The position numbers and the translations under genes were made by a program. A stretch of DNA of 64,000 nucleotides from an uncultured Sediminibacterium sp. (GTDB lineage Bacteria; Bacteroidota; Bacteroidia; Chitinophagales; Chitinophagaceae), in the NCBI RefSeq assembly GCF_946481145.1, contig NZ_CAMLMJ010000010.1, positions 1 through 64,000 on the forward strand, in the 5' to 3' direction. The notes beneath the pieces are model-generated. The model had not been told where the DNA came from. It did no database searches and saw nothing but the letters and a program-made list of their open reading frames with translations. Position 1 is the stretch's first letter, and each line of letters begins with the position of its first letter. Positions 52,160 to 60,293 of the stretch are shown in pieces.

Positions 52160-52945
52160 ATGTCGTTGGTACATACCTTGAAATATTTGTTCCCTGTTTT
52201 TACAGACCGTCTGCTATTCAGATGGCAGCAGCTCAGGTATTTTAGCCGTAACCGGCGCTACCGAAGAGAGCATCCAACCACTGCTTTTCCTGCCGCGTAT
52301 ACCTTATACGAATCGTACCAGCTCAATTACAGAAAATACATTGAAGACGGTGCATTGACTGCACAGGAAATAATAGACAGTATAAAAGCATACATCCCGC
52401 CTACCCCGCAAATATTAGACTGGGGCTGCGGCCCGGCAAGGATTACGCGCCACCTTACAACCGTTTGTCCGGATGCAGTGATTACCGCCTGTGATACCAA
52501 TGCCCAAACCATTGCGTGGAACCAACAAAATATTGAAGGCATTCAGTTTACACAACAAAACGCTCTACCCCCACTTCCCTTTATAAATGATCAGTTTGAC
52601 CTGATTATCGGATTCTCCGTACTCACACATATTCCCGCTAACCTGCAACAGCAATGGTTACTTGAATTATACCGCATCCTTAAACCCGGTGGAATTATCT
52701 GGGTTACCACACATGGGAACCATTTTATCCAACAATTGTCTGCAGCAAAACAACAGCAAATACTTGCCAGGGGAATTTACACTACTAAATATCCCATCAC
52801 AGGCCACCGAATGATGACCTCTTACCATCACCCAGAAAAATTCCGGGAAATACTAAAAACAAACTTCAACCTGATAGCCCATTTCGATGGAACAACATTC
52901 CCCCAAAAAGCAGGAAAACAGGATTTGTGGATCGGGAAAAAATAA
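52160..52945 (+). CDS. Class I SAM-dependent methyltransferase
   Basis: A 261-aa protein with the Rossmann SAM-binding motif I DWGCGPARIT (87-96), an acidic second strand end ITACDTN, motif IV-like FDLIIGFSVLTHIP, and LYRILKPGGIIWVTTHGN. The acceptor is unknown. The start at 52160 (MSLVHTLKYLFPV) is chosen because the open frame upstream, to 52019, overlaps the HTH gene and the repeat. It forms no obvious operon partner with the next minus-strand gene. Confidence 0.82.
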   Translation: MSLVHTLKYLFPVFTDRLLFRWQQLRYFSRNRRYRREHPTTAFPAAYTLYESYQLNYRKYIEDGALTAQEIIDSIKAYIPPTPQILDWGCGPARITRHLTTVCPDAVITACDTNAQTIAWNQQNIEGIQFTQQNALPPLPFINDQFDLIIGFSVLTHIPANLQQQWLLELYRILKPGGIIWVTTHGNHFIQQLSAAKQQQILARGIYTTKYPITGHRMMTSYHHPEKFREILKTNFNLIAHFDGTTFPQKAGKQDLWIGKK

Positions 52946-52948
52946 TGG

Positions 52949-53114
52949 AAGATTTCTGATGTCTGATGTCTGATGTCGGATTTTAAATAGGGTTGTATGC
53001 ATAAAAAAAAACTTGGTGAAAGGCAAAACCTTTCACCAAGCACATCTAATGAATTCCCTCAAATCCGACATCAGACATCAGAAATCAGAAATCTGACATC
53101 TGACATCTGCCATC
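52949..53114. repeat. Inverted heptanucleotide arrays with embedded terminator
   Basis: Left units TCTGATG (three copies, 52955-52977) face CATCAGA/AATCAGA/CATCTGA units (53067-53113). In the centre, CTTGGTGAAAGG pairs perfectly with CCTTTCACCAAG (53012-53040), flanked by nine A residues, a terminator for the minus-strand VPS10-like gene and partly for the methyltransferase. Confidence 0.93.
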
Positions 53115-53119
53115 AAAAA

Positions 53120-55606
53120 TTATTTCTTCTTCGCCAGCTTACGTACTTCATCGAGTTTAGCGATGTATAAACTGCGGCCATGGGTGCCTACTACGATTTC
53201 ACCATCTCTTGGGTGAATAACAACGTCATGAACCGGAATACTGTTTGGCATTCCTTTGTTCCACATCATAGATGTATTACCGCCGTCAATACTAACGTAT
53301 AAGCCGCCATCAGTACCTACATAAATGATATTACCATCTTCTGTATCTTCTTTTACAACGTTTACAGGCTCAGCAGGCAGGTCTTTCATGATCTGACGCC
53401 ATGTTGTGCCATAATCATCGCTCACATAAACATACGCTTCAAAATGGTCGTTACGGTAGCCATTCAGAGATACATAAACACGTGATTCACTGAAGGCACT
53501 TGCAGTAACACGGCTAACATATAAACCTTTAGGTAATTTTTTATTGATGAGTGTCCAGGTATAACCACCATCTTTACTCACCTGAATATTACCATCATCC
53601 GAACCAACATATATCAGTCCAAAACGAAGCGGACTTTCACTCATGGTAGCCAGTGTACCAAATGGCACATCGCCTTGTTGAGGATTGGTAGTGAGGTCAG
53701 CACTCATAGTAACCATACTATCTCCACGATTCATGCTACGATGAAACTTGTTACTTCCATAATAAAATACATCCTGATTATGACGACTCAACAGAATCGG
53801 TGTTTGCCAGTTGTAACGCAAGGGAGTTTCGCCCAGGTCACGAGCCGGACGAACGCCTCTCCTGTCTCTGGTTCCAATAGTTTGTCTGCTGTATGCACCA
53901 AACTGGGATCCGCTGTAAACTGTTTTGTTGTCTCTCCAGTCTACCTGCACCTGCATACCATCACCACCGCCGATAGAAGTATATGGGTTATGACCACCAT
54001 CGTACCAGTCGTAATTTTCGCGGGTGGTGCTGGAACCATACCATGTACCATTATCCTGTAAACCACCATATACATTGTAAGGACGTGCCATATCAACAGC
54101 TATATTGTAGAACTGTCCTACAGGAGGCGTATTGGCTTTGAACCAATGATCGCCATTATCATAGGTAATATTACATCCACCATCATTACCATTAATCATG
54201 TGGCTGTCGCGCTTAGGGTTGATCCATACATAATGGTGATCTGAGTGTACATTCTCTTTACCTATCTGTTTGAAGGTAGATCCACCATCGGTACTCAATA
54301 AAAGACCTACACCGGTAAGTACAATTTTTTTATCGTCTGTAGGACTAACCCACACTTTACCAAAATAGTATCCGTAAGTGCTGTAAAGGTTGGGGATAGC
54401 ATCTTTGTGGGTCATTTTCCAGCTTGCACCACCATCATCACTACGGTATAATTGAGCTCCGTAAATCGGCGTTTCAAATAAGGCAGTATTTGCATCGTAT
54501 AAATAATCCCAGATCACAGAAGGAGCAAATGTGCCATTACTTACTGCTTCTTTTAAAGAAGCCGCTGTATATTTTGCAGGTATACCATTTCTGGGTGAAC
54601 GAATAAATGCATTCAGCTTGTTATCGTTCAGTGCAAGAAATTGTTCTTTACTGAGGTCTTTAAAATCAGCCAAAGCATACCTGCTGGTATCCGTATTATT
54701 TGAACGGTTTCCTGCAGGCTGGCGGAAATTATTATCGACTACTGCAAAAATGGTATTTGGATTTGATGGATAGATTGCCAAACCAATTCTTCCTACACCT
54801 TCCCCACTAGGAAATCCGGAACCTTCCTTCGAAATTAACTGCCAGTTATCACCTCCATCTGTACTCTTATAGATACCACTGGTTTTGCCCCCTTCTTCAA
54901 AATTTGAAGCAGAACGGGTGCGATACCACATAGCAGCATAAACTTCATTCGGATTTTTCGGGTTTACATCCAGGTCCACAGCACCGGTATTCGCATCACT
55001 TGAAAGGGTTAGTTTCCAGGTTTTACCGCCATCTGTGGTTTTATAAACACCTCTTTCTTTATTGGCTGAATATAAATGGCCTAATACGGCTACCCATGCT
55101 GTATTGGGATCTGTTGGATGTAATTCAATTTCACCAATATGATGGCTGTCTGGTAAGCCGAGATATTCCCAGCTTTTTCCATTATTACTACTTTTAAACA
55201 CCCCGATACCAGCATAACTGGAACGGCTGCTGTTTACCTCGCCGGTACCTACCCAGATGGTTCTGGTTTTCCAGTTCATGGCGATATCACCGATGGTCAT
55301 GATGTCTTCCGAGTCGAAAATTGAGGTAAAACTCTGGCCATTATTTGTCGTATGCCATAAACCACCAGTTGCATACGCAACGTAGAATTCCGTTGGATCT
55401 TCCGGGTTTACCTCCATATCTACTACTCGACCACTCATTACAGAAGGGCCGACATTACGGAAGCTGGTATTGTTTACCAGTGACTGTTGTTGTAACTGTT
55501 TCCTTTGTTGAACAGCTTTCATACGTACATCCGCAGATGTAGGCTTCACCTGTGCTAATCCGGTTAAGGTCCATAGCAGGAAGCAAGCAGTTGTTAATTT
55601 TCTCAT
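53120..55606 (-). CDS. Secreted VPS10/BNR-repeat protein
   Basis: An 828-aa exported protein (signal peptide about 1-18). It consists mainly of BNR/Asp-box beta-propeller blades, each with the S-x-D-x-G-x-T-W pattern (YKTTDGGKTWKLTLSSD, YKSTDGGDNWQLISKE, YRSDDGGASWKMTH, QVSKDGGYTWTLINKK, YVSDDYGTTWRQIM, YVSIDGGN). The overall sequence resembles the VPS10-domain 'glycosyl hydrolase' annotated in many Bacteroidota, although no glycosidase active site is visible. At 828 aa it is shorter than typical members (about 1000-1100 aa), and no type IX sorting domain is evident. Confidence 0.85.
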   Translation of the reverse strand: MRKLTTACFLLWTLTGLAQVKPTSADVRMKAVQQRKQLQQQSLVNNTSFRNVGPSVMSGRVVDMEVNPEDPTEFYVAYATGGLWHTTNNGQSFTSIFDSEDIMTIGDIAMNWKTRTIWVGTGEVNSSRSSYAGIGVFKSSNNGKSWEYLGLPDSHHIGEIELHPTDPNTAWVAVLGHLYSANKERGVYKTTDGGKTWKLTLSSDANTGAVDLDVNPKNPNEVYAAMWYRTRSASNFEEGGKTSGIYKSTDGGDNWQLISKEGSGFPSGEGVGRIGLAIYPSNPNTIFAVVDNNFRQPAGNRSNNTDTSRYALADFKDLSKEQFLALNDNKLNAFIRSPRNGIPAKYTAASLKEAVSNGTFAPSVIWDYLYDANTALFETPIYGAQLYRSDDGGASWKMTHKDAIPNLYSTYGYYFGKVWVSPTDDKKIVLTGVGLLLSTDGGSTFKQIGKENVHSDHHYVWINPKRDSHMINGNDGGCNITYDNGDHWFKANTPPVGQFYNIAVDMARPYNVYGGLQDNGTWYGSSTTRENYDWYDGGHNPYTSIGGGDGMQVQVDWRDNKTVYSGSQFGAYSRQTIGTRDRRGVRPARDLGETPLRYNWQTPILLSRHNQDVFYYGSNKFHRSMNRGDSMVTMSADLTTNPQQGDVPFGTLATMSESPLRFGLIYVGSDDGNIQVSKDGGYTWTLINKKLPKGLYVSRVTASAFSESRVYVSLNGYRNDHFEAYVYVSDDYGTTWRQIMKDLPAEPVNVVKEDTEDGNIIYVGTDGGLYVSIDGGNTSMMWNKGMPNSIPVHDVVIHPRDGEIVVGTHGRSLYIAKLDEVRKLAKKK

Positions 55607-55652
55607 ACTAAGTAAAATAGTTGGTAATTTGGGAGGCCCAATTTAAACGATT

Positions 55653-56345
55653 ATGCGTTTGATAGCACTACCATTGTTCATTTTCTTTTCCTCCGGTTTA
55701 GGGGCACAATGTGTTAGTTTTAAGCTCACTTCCAAAAGAGATACCATTAACTGTACCGATAAAAACGGGCTCAAACAGGGTCGCTGGAAAATTGAAGTTC
55801 CTCCTATCAGAGGTGAACGGGGTTATGAAGAAGAAGGCAGTTTTATCAACAGTAAAAAAGAAGGCACCTGGCGCAGGTTTAACCTGATGGGTGATATGAT
55901 TGCCATAGAAAATTACCGATGGGGATTGAAAGACGGATCGAGCAAATACTTTACTATGACTGGCATTGAGCGGGAAGAAAGCTGGCGGGCGATGAATCCG
56001 GCGAAACAATTTGATACGGTAGATGTGCAGGATGTAATCGACCCAACAAAGGTTGAACAAGTAATAGTTAAAATAAATGGTAACGCATTAAAACATGGTC
56101 GATGGCGCTTTTTTGACCCGGCCACCGGACAAATTCTCCGCACCGAAAACTGGTTTTTGGACCAGTTTGTTGAACCTGGCAAAGAACCGGGCAACCCCGA
56201 AAAATTGCTTAAAAATGCGGACAGCGCATCGGTAAAAAAGGACAGTGCATCGGTAAAAAACAAGCCCAAAGAGGTACTCAACTTCGAAAAAAAGAACTCC
56301 GGCAAGAAAAAAACCAAAATAAGAGACGGAAGAACAGGGGGATAA
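55653..56345 (+). CDS. Exported MORN/YwqK-like repeat protein
   Basis: A 230-aa protein with signal peptide (IFFSSGLGAQ) and YwqK/MORN-type repeats: GLKQGRWKIE, EGSFINSKKEGTWRRFNLMGDMIAIENYRWGLKDGSSKYF and a third HGRWRFFDPATGQILRTENWFLD. The C-terminus is a low-complexity Lys/Ser tail with a duplicated DSASVKK block. YwqK-like proteins appear in many Bacteroidota contexts without a settled function. It lies divergent from the VPS10-like gene and is followed by an inverted repeat array. Confidence 0.8.
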   Translation: MRLIALPLFIFFSSGLGAQCVSFKLTSKRDTINCTDKNGLKQGRWKIEVPPIRGERGYEEEGSFINSKKEGTWRRFNLMGDMIAIENYRWGLKDGSSKYFTMTGIEREESWRAMNPAKQFDTVDVQDVIDPTKVEQVIVKINGNALKHGRWRFFDPATGQILRTENWFLDQFVEPGKEPGNPEKLLKNADSASVKKDSASVKNKPKEVLNFEKKNSGKKKTKIRDGRTGG

Positions 56346-56465
56346 GGAATAAGGAATAAGGAATAAGGAATAAGGAATAAGGAATATGAAATAAGAAATA
56401 TGAAATAAGGAAGTAGGAAAACCTTACTTTCTCATTCCTTATTTCATATTCCTTATTTCTTATTT
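56344..56465. repeat. Inverted heptanucleotide arrays (AATAAGG)
   Basis: About six perfect AATAAGG units followed by GAAATATG-type units (56344-56412) face CATATTC/CTTATTT units (56428-56465). It is the largest of the AATAAGG arrays and lies between the YwqK-like gene and the sigma factor gene. Confidence 0.93.
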
Positions 56466-56577
56466 CTTCCGGGCAACCCCATTGCTATTCCTTGCGTATA
56501 CGGGGGAATAATTGTAGTTTAACAGGAAGGATATTTAAACATACTGCTTCATTTTGCCCCGTGTTACAGATCAAATA

Positions 56578-57135
56578 ATGAGTATGATCAACGGTTGTTG
56601 CAACAACGATCGTAATTACCAGCGTATGCTATACGAGTGGCTTTTTGATTATGCCCTTAAAATCAGCTATCGCTATATCCATCAACAGGAGGAAGCCGAA
56701 GAAATGGTGCATGAATCGTTCATCAAGCTTTTCAAAAACATCCACAAATTCGAAGCTAACCGCGAAGGGGATGTTGAGGCACTGTTAAAAGGATGGTTTA
56801 AAAGAATTGTAATTAATACCTGTATTGATCAGTTGAGAAAAGTGCAGTTGAATATTATCAGCATGGACCAACAAGGCGAACAGGATAATATTACGACCCA
56901 TCAGGAATCCGGACTTGACAAAATGGCCTATGATGAAATCATAGACGCTATCAGGCAATTAACCCCGGTATACAGAACAGTATTCAACCTGTTTGTAATA
57001 GAGGGGTTAAGTCATGATGAAATAGCACAATCCCTGCAAATCAGTGTAGGAGCATCAAAGTCCAACTTATCTAAAGCGAAAAATAATTTGAGAAAAATAA
57101 TTGCAGAACGCAGTGGAATAAAAACCTATGTCTAA
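56578..57135 (+). CDS. ECF-type RNA polymerase sigma factor
   Basis: Sigma-70 family ECF factor of 185 aa from the ATG at 56578 (MSMINGCCNNDRNYQRMLY); an upstream in-frame TTG at 56554 is the alternative. Region 2 is HQQEEAEEMVHESFIKLFKNIHKF. Region 4 is IRQLTPVYRTVFNLFVIEGLSHDEIAQSLQISVGASKSNLSKAKNNLRKI. The 8-nt overlap with the next gene ties it to a protein with an inner-membrane segment that is its likely antagonist. Confidence 0.9.
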   Translation: MSMINGCCNNDRNYQRMLYEWLFDYALKISYRYIHQQEEAEEMVHESFIKLFKNIHKFEANREGDVEALLKGWFKRIVINTCIDQLRKVQLNIISMDQQGEQDNITTHQESGLDKMAYDEIIDAIRQLTPVYRTVFNLFVIEGLSHDEIAQSLQISVGASKSNLSKAKNNLRKIIAERSGIKTYV

Positions 57136-58525
57136 TTCAGAGAACGATATCAGGCTCGAGCAAAAGAGCCGGGATGCTGCCAGTGGATATACCCCACCGG
57201 GCAAAGCTTCATGGGAGAAAATGGAAGCTGCCCTGGATCAGGTAATGCCAGTTCAGGAAAAGAAAAGACGTCGCTTTCTTTTCTGGTGGCTGTTACCTTT
57301 ACTATTTATTGGCGCAGGCGCTATTTATTTAAGCTTGCCTAATAATGAAATATCTTCCGCGCAAAAAACCAAAAACATTTCAAATACAGAACCTGGAGTA
57401 TCACCAGAACAGTCCCAGTCAGTCGACGATAAAAAGGCTGAAACCGATCTGACAACTACTGAAATTGCAAAACAATCGCCCACCACAACAAAAGATGAGG
57501 TTCTTAATACTATACCCGAACCTGCATACACCAGACCAGCTACACCTAATCAAAATAAGGTTACACTATCTCAAAAAAACAATGCTGTAAATGTTTCACA
57601 AATTCCTGTTTCAAAAAATAGTAACGATGCACAGGTAATAACTGCAGATAAAAAAACAAATACAGCATCATTCGATAAAAAGCAAACAGAGAACCCGGTA
57701 ACATTGGAGTCTTCCACGCAAAGCAATAAATCGGAATTACCACAAACCAACAAGAATAGCAGTAATGCTCTTAATACAATTAAAATAACAACTGATACAG
57801 GCAGCAATAAAACTGTGACTGGCATCTTAGAACAAAAGAACGACAGCAGCGTGCAGCAATCAGTTGTTAAAACCGACACTTTGAATATAAACAACAGCAT
57901 CCCAAAAACTAATAAATCAACCGACAGCAAATTCAGTTTTGCATTAGTTGGCGGCATGGATGCAAGCACGGTGAAATTCCGTTATTCGAGTAAAGCCGGA
58001 ATAAATGCAGGCTTTATAACCGGCTATCATTTTAATGAAACATGGTCGGTTCATACTGGTGTATTATTTACAAAGAAAAACTACAGTATGGCCGGACAAG
58101 ATTTCCATGCACCAAAAGGTAGTTGGGTGGCAAATTATAAATTAACAATGGTGGAAGGATACTGTAACATGTGGGAAGTACCGCTTTTATTAAGGTATAA
58201 ATTCAATGGTACTGCAAAACGCGGGTTCTTTGTCAGCACAGGTATTTCTTCCTATTTCATGACAAGGGAAAATTATAATTATTCTTATTACTGGAACGGA
58301 CAACCAATTACGCGTAACAGCAACTACCCAACCGGCAATACCCATTTATTATCGATATTGAAGCTGTCGGCCGGCTGGAGAAAAGCGATAGGTCCAGGCA
58401 CCAGTATTCTAATAGAACCTTATGTAGCACTGCCTTTATCAGGTTTGGGATATGGCAGTATCAGGCTCAGCAGCTTTGGTTTAAATTTTTCTTTACAATT
58501 AAGGCAACCCTACGAAAAGAAATAG
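57128..58525 (+). CDS. Membrane protein with TM anchor, long linker and outer-membrane-type barrel
   Basis: A 465-aa protein. Residues 1-48 are cytoplasmic with a short helical start (WEKMEAALDQVMPV), and a single membrane helix lies at about 50-70 (FLFWWLLPLLFIGAGAIYLS). A roughly 200-residue linker rich in Ser, Thr, Asn and Lys follows (about 75-270). The final 190 residues form amphipathic beta strands (FALVGGMDASTVKFRY, AGWRKAIGPGTSILIEPYVALPLSG, LNFSLQL) like the PorT-family barrel domain. It could bridge both membranes and pass a signal to the preceding sigma factor. The gene starts 8 nt before the sigma factor stop. Confidence 0.8.
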   Translation: MSNSENDIRLEQKSRDAASGYTPPGKASWEKMEAALDQVMPVQEKKRRRFLFWWLLPLLFIGAGAIYLSLPNNEISSAQKTKNISNTEPGVSPEQSQSVDDKKAETDLTTTEIAKQSPTTTKDEVLNTIPEPAYTRPATPNQNKVTLSQKNNAVNVSQIPVSKNSNDAQVITADKKTNTASFDKKQTENPVTLESSTQSNKSELPQTNKNSSNALNTIKITTDTGSNKTVTGILEQKNDSSVQQSVVKTDTLNINNSIPKTNKSTDSKFSFALVGGMDASTVKFRYSSKAGINAGFITGYHFNETWSVHTGVLFTKKNYSMAGQDFHAPKGSWVANYKLTMVEGYCNMWEVPLLLRYKFNGTAKRGFFVSTGISSYFMTRENYNYSYYWNGQPITRNSNYPTGNTHLLSILKLSAGWRKAIGPGTSILIEPYVALPLSGLGYGSIRLSSFGLNFSLQLRQPYEKK

Positions 58526-58554
58526 CGTATATCTATAAAATCTAAAGCTATTTT

Positions 58555-59163
58555 ATGAAGCAGATACGCCAAACATTAACCATCTTTCTTTGTCTAACAG
58601 CATCATCAATCATTATTGTTGCTTGTAGTAAAGGAGGAAGTTCTCCAAGTCCTTCTCCTACCCCACCTTCAACAGGGGGATGCGGATCAAAAAATCTGAC
58701 CCTTACATTGGGCTCTACCAGTGCTTCTGGTTGTACAGGAGGTACTGTAACAGCAACAGCAGGTGGTAGTACTGGTTTTACTTATAATATTGATGGAGGA
58801 ACATTTCAAAGTTCTGGCAGCTTCTCAAATGTTGGAGCAGGTGATCACACGATCATCGCAAAAGATAGTGAAGGTTGTACCAAAACTGGTACAGTAACAG
58901 TTACAGCAGCTGCAAGTGGACCATTATTTGCTGCTGTAAAAGCAGTAATAGTTGCCAATTGTAATAGTTGTCATACGGGCGCTAGTGCACAAGGTGGACA
59001 AAATTTCGGCACTGATTGTAATATCGTTAACGCTGCGGCTCGTATTAAAGCCAGAGCAGTAGATGGCAATCCATCTTTCATGCCTCAGGGTGGACAGCTT
59101 AACGCTACCGATAAACAAAAAATCACTAACTGGGTTGCTGCAGGTGGTAAATATAGTGACTGA
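58555..59163 (+). CDS. SprB-repeat lipoprotein with c-type-heme motif
   Basis: A 202-aa lipoprotein (IIIVACSKGG, Cys24). A Ser/Pro linker is followed by an SprB-type repeat at about 44-117 (GCTGGTVTATAGGSTGFTYNIDGG ... GDHTIIAKDSEGCTKTGTVTV). The C-terminal part contains NCNSCHTG with Cys135, Cys138 and His139, and a possible distal ligand Met175 in SFMPQGG, as in a small cytochrome c. Binding of heme would need cytochrome maturation, which is not visible here. It begins 29 nt after the sigma-linked membrane protein and may be a target of the same operon. Confidence 0.82.
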   Translation: MKQIRQTLTIFLCLTASSIIIVACSKGGSSPSPSPTPPSTGGCGSKNLTLTLGSTSASGCTGGTVTATAGGSTGFTYNIDGGTFQSSGSFSNVGAGDHTIIAKDSEGCTKTGTVTVTAAASGPLFAAVKAVIVANCNSCHTGASAQGGQNFGTDCNIVNAAARIKARAVDGNPSFMPQGGQLNATDKQKITNWVAAGGKYSD

Positions 59164-59192
59164 TAACGGGGCTCACTGTAAAATCTAATGCA

Positions 59193-59226
59193 GTAAAAAA
59201 GCAACCTTGGCAAGAGGTTGCTTTTA
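59193..59226 (+). terminator. Intrinsic terminator after the SprB lipoprotein gene
   Basis: GTAAAAAAGCAACCT pairs with AGGTTGCTTTTAC (two-base bulge) across a 7-nt loop, followed by ATTTTT. It lies 30 nt after the stop. Confidence 0.82.
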
Positions 59227-59237
59227 CATTTTTAGAT

Positions 59238-59373
59238 GTCAAATCGCAGATGTCAGATCGCAGATGTCAGATTTCAGATGGCAGATGACTGATTTAAGAT
59301 GTGGGATATTAGAAATCAAAGATCAAACATCAAACATCTGCCATCTGACATCTGAAATCTGAAATCTGCCATC
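59238..59373. repeat. Inverted heptanucleotide arrays (GCAGATG / ATCTGCC)
   Basis: Six units of TCAGATC/GCAGATG/TCAGATT (59245-59290) face nine ATCAAAC/ATCTGCC/ATCTGAC/ATCTGAA units (59315-59373) between convergent genes. Arms are largely complementary. Confidence 0.93.
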
Positions 59374-59375
59374 CT

Positions 59376-60218
59376 CTAGTATCCTGCTTGGGTGAAGATT
59401 CTTTTAAAATAGAAGAAGTGGTAGTCTACACTATTTGCCCAATAATTCCTGGTGTGTCCGCCTTCTCTTTCAATATATTCATGTGGTATCTTTTTTTCTA
59501 CTAATTTTTCATGCAGTTTACGATTAACTGTAAGGAAGAAATCATCTACGCCACAATCTATCATCATATTCAATTGCCCCTTTGTTAATCCATCTACCAG
59601 ATTGATTACAGAATAGGCATCCCAGTTTCCGGGTGATGTTTGGATGTCTCCTAAAATACGTTTCAACTGCCAGTTGTTCGGAAATGGTCTTAGGTCTACC
59701 CCACCGCAAATACTTCCAACATTTGCGAATAAATCAGGATGTTTTAATGCGAGGTATAAAGCTCCATGCCCTCCCATACTATAACCAGATACAGCCCTTG
59801 CTTTCCTATCTGCAATCGTTCTGTAATTCGCATCAATATATGGAATCAATTCTTCGGATATATGTGTATCGTATTTAACCGAATCATTTACAGGACTGTT
59901 TATATACCAACTATTAAACCCTCCATCCGGACAAACCACGATCAACCCTAGTTCATCTGCTGCTTTTTTAATGGTGGGTACATCTTTTACCCATGACCGG
60001 TAATTGCCACTATGTCCGTGTAAGAGATATACAACAGGATATTTTTTACCGGCTGCTGCATCATAACCATCTGGCGTAATTACTACTGTACGGATGTTTT
60101 TATCCATGCATTTGCTCTTAATATCAATTGTATCCACAGTTGCGGAAATCGCAGTATAATAGCTTGCGGGCAACAGCAAAAGAACCAGGAAAAGTTTGCG
60201 GATGAACATGTTTTTCAT
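59376..60218 (-). CDS. Secreted esterase (esterase D/tributyrin-esterase type)
   Basis: A 280-aa exported alpha/beta hydrolase. The signal peptide starts MKNMFIRKLFLVLLLLPASY. Core motifs are VVYLLHGHSGNYRSW (oxyanion hole), AVSGYSMGGHGALYLALKHPD with nucleophile Ser147, an acidic residue in CGVDDFF, and His in EGGHTRNYW. It resembles S-formylglutathione hydrolase and feruloyl-esterase-like enzymes; the substrate is unknown. The ATG at 60218 is preferred to one 33 nt upstream because it starts the signal peptide. It follows the M1 peptidase terminator, so it probably has its own promoter. Confidence 0.85.
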   Translation of the reverse strand: MKNMFIRKLFLVLLLLPASYYTAISATVDTIDIKSKCMDKNIRTVVITPDGYDAAAGKKYPVVYLLHGHSGNYRSWVKDVPTIKKAADELGLIVVCPDGGFNSWYINSPVNDSVKYDTHISEELIPYIDANYRTIADRKARAVSGYSMGGHGALYLALKHPDLFANVGSICGGVDLRPFPNNWQLKRILGDIQTSPGNWDAYSVINLVDGLTKGQLNMMIDCGVDDFFLTVNRKLHEKLVEKKIPHEYIEREGGHTRNYWANSVDYHFFYFKRIFTQAGY

Positions 60219-60232
60219 ATTGTTTATTTCAT

Positions 60233-60276
60233 AAAAAAACCACCCCGTCAAATACCATTTGAAGCAGGGTGGTTTA
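60233..60276 (-). terminator. Terminator after the M1 peptidase gene
   Basis: On the minus strand AAACCACCCTGCTTCAAAT pairs with the complement around GGTA and is followed by seven T residues. It separates the peptidase gene from the esterase gene. Confidence 0.88.
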
Positions 60277-60293
60277 GTGTTAGCTGAAATTAA

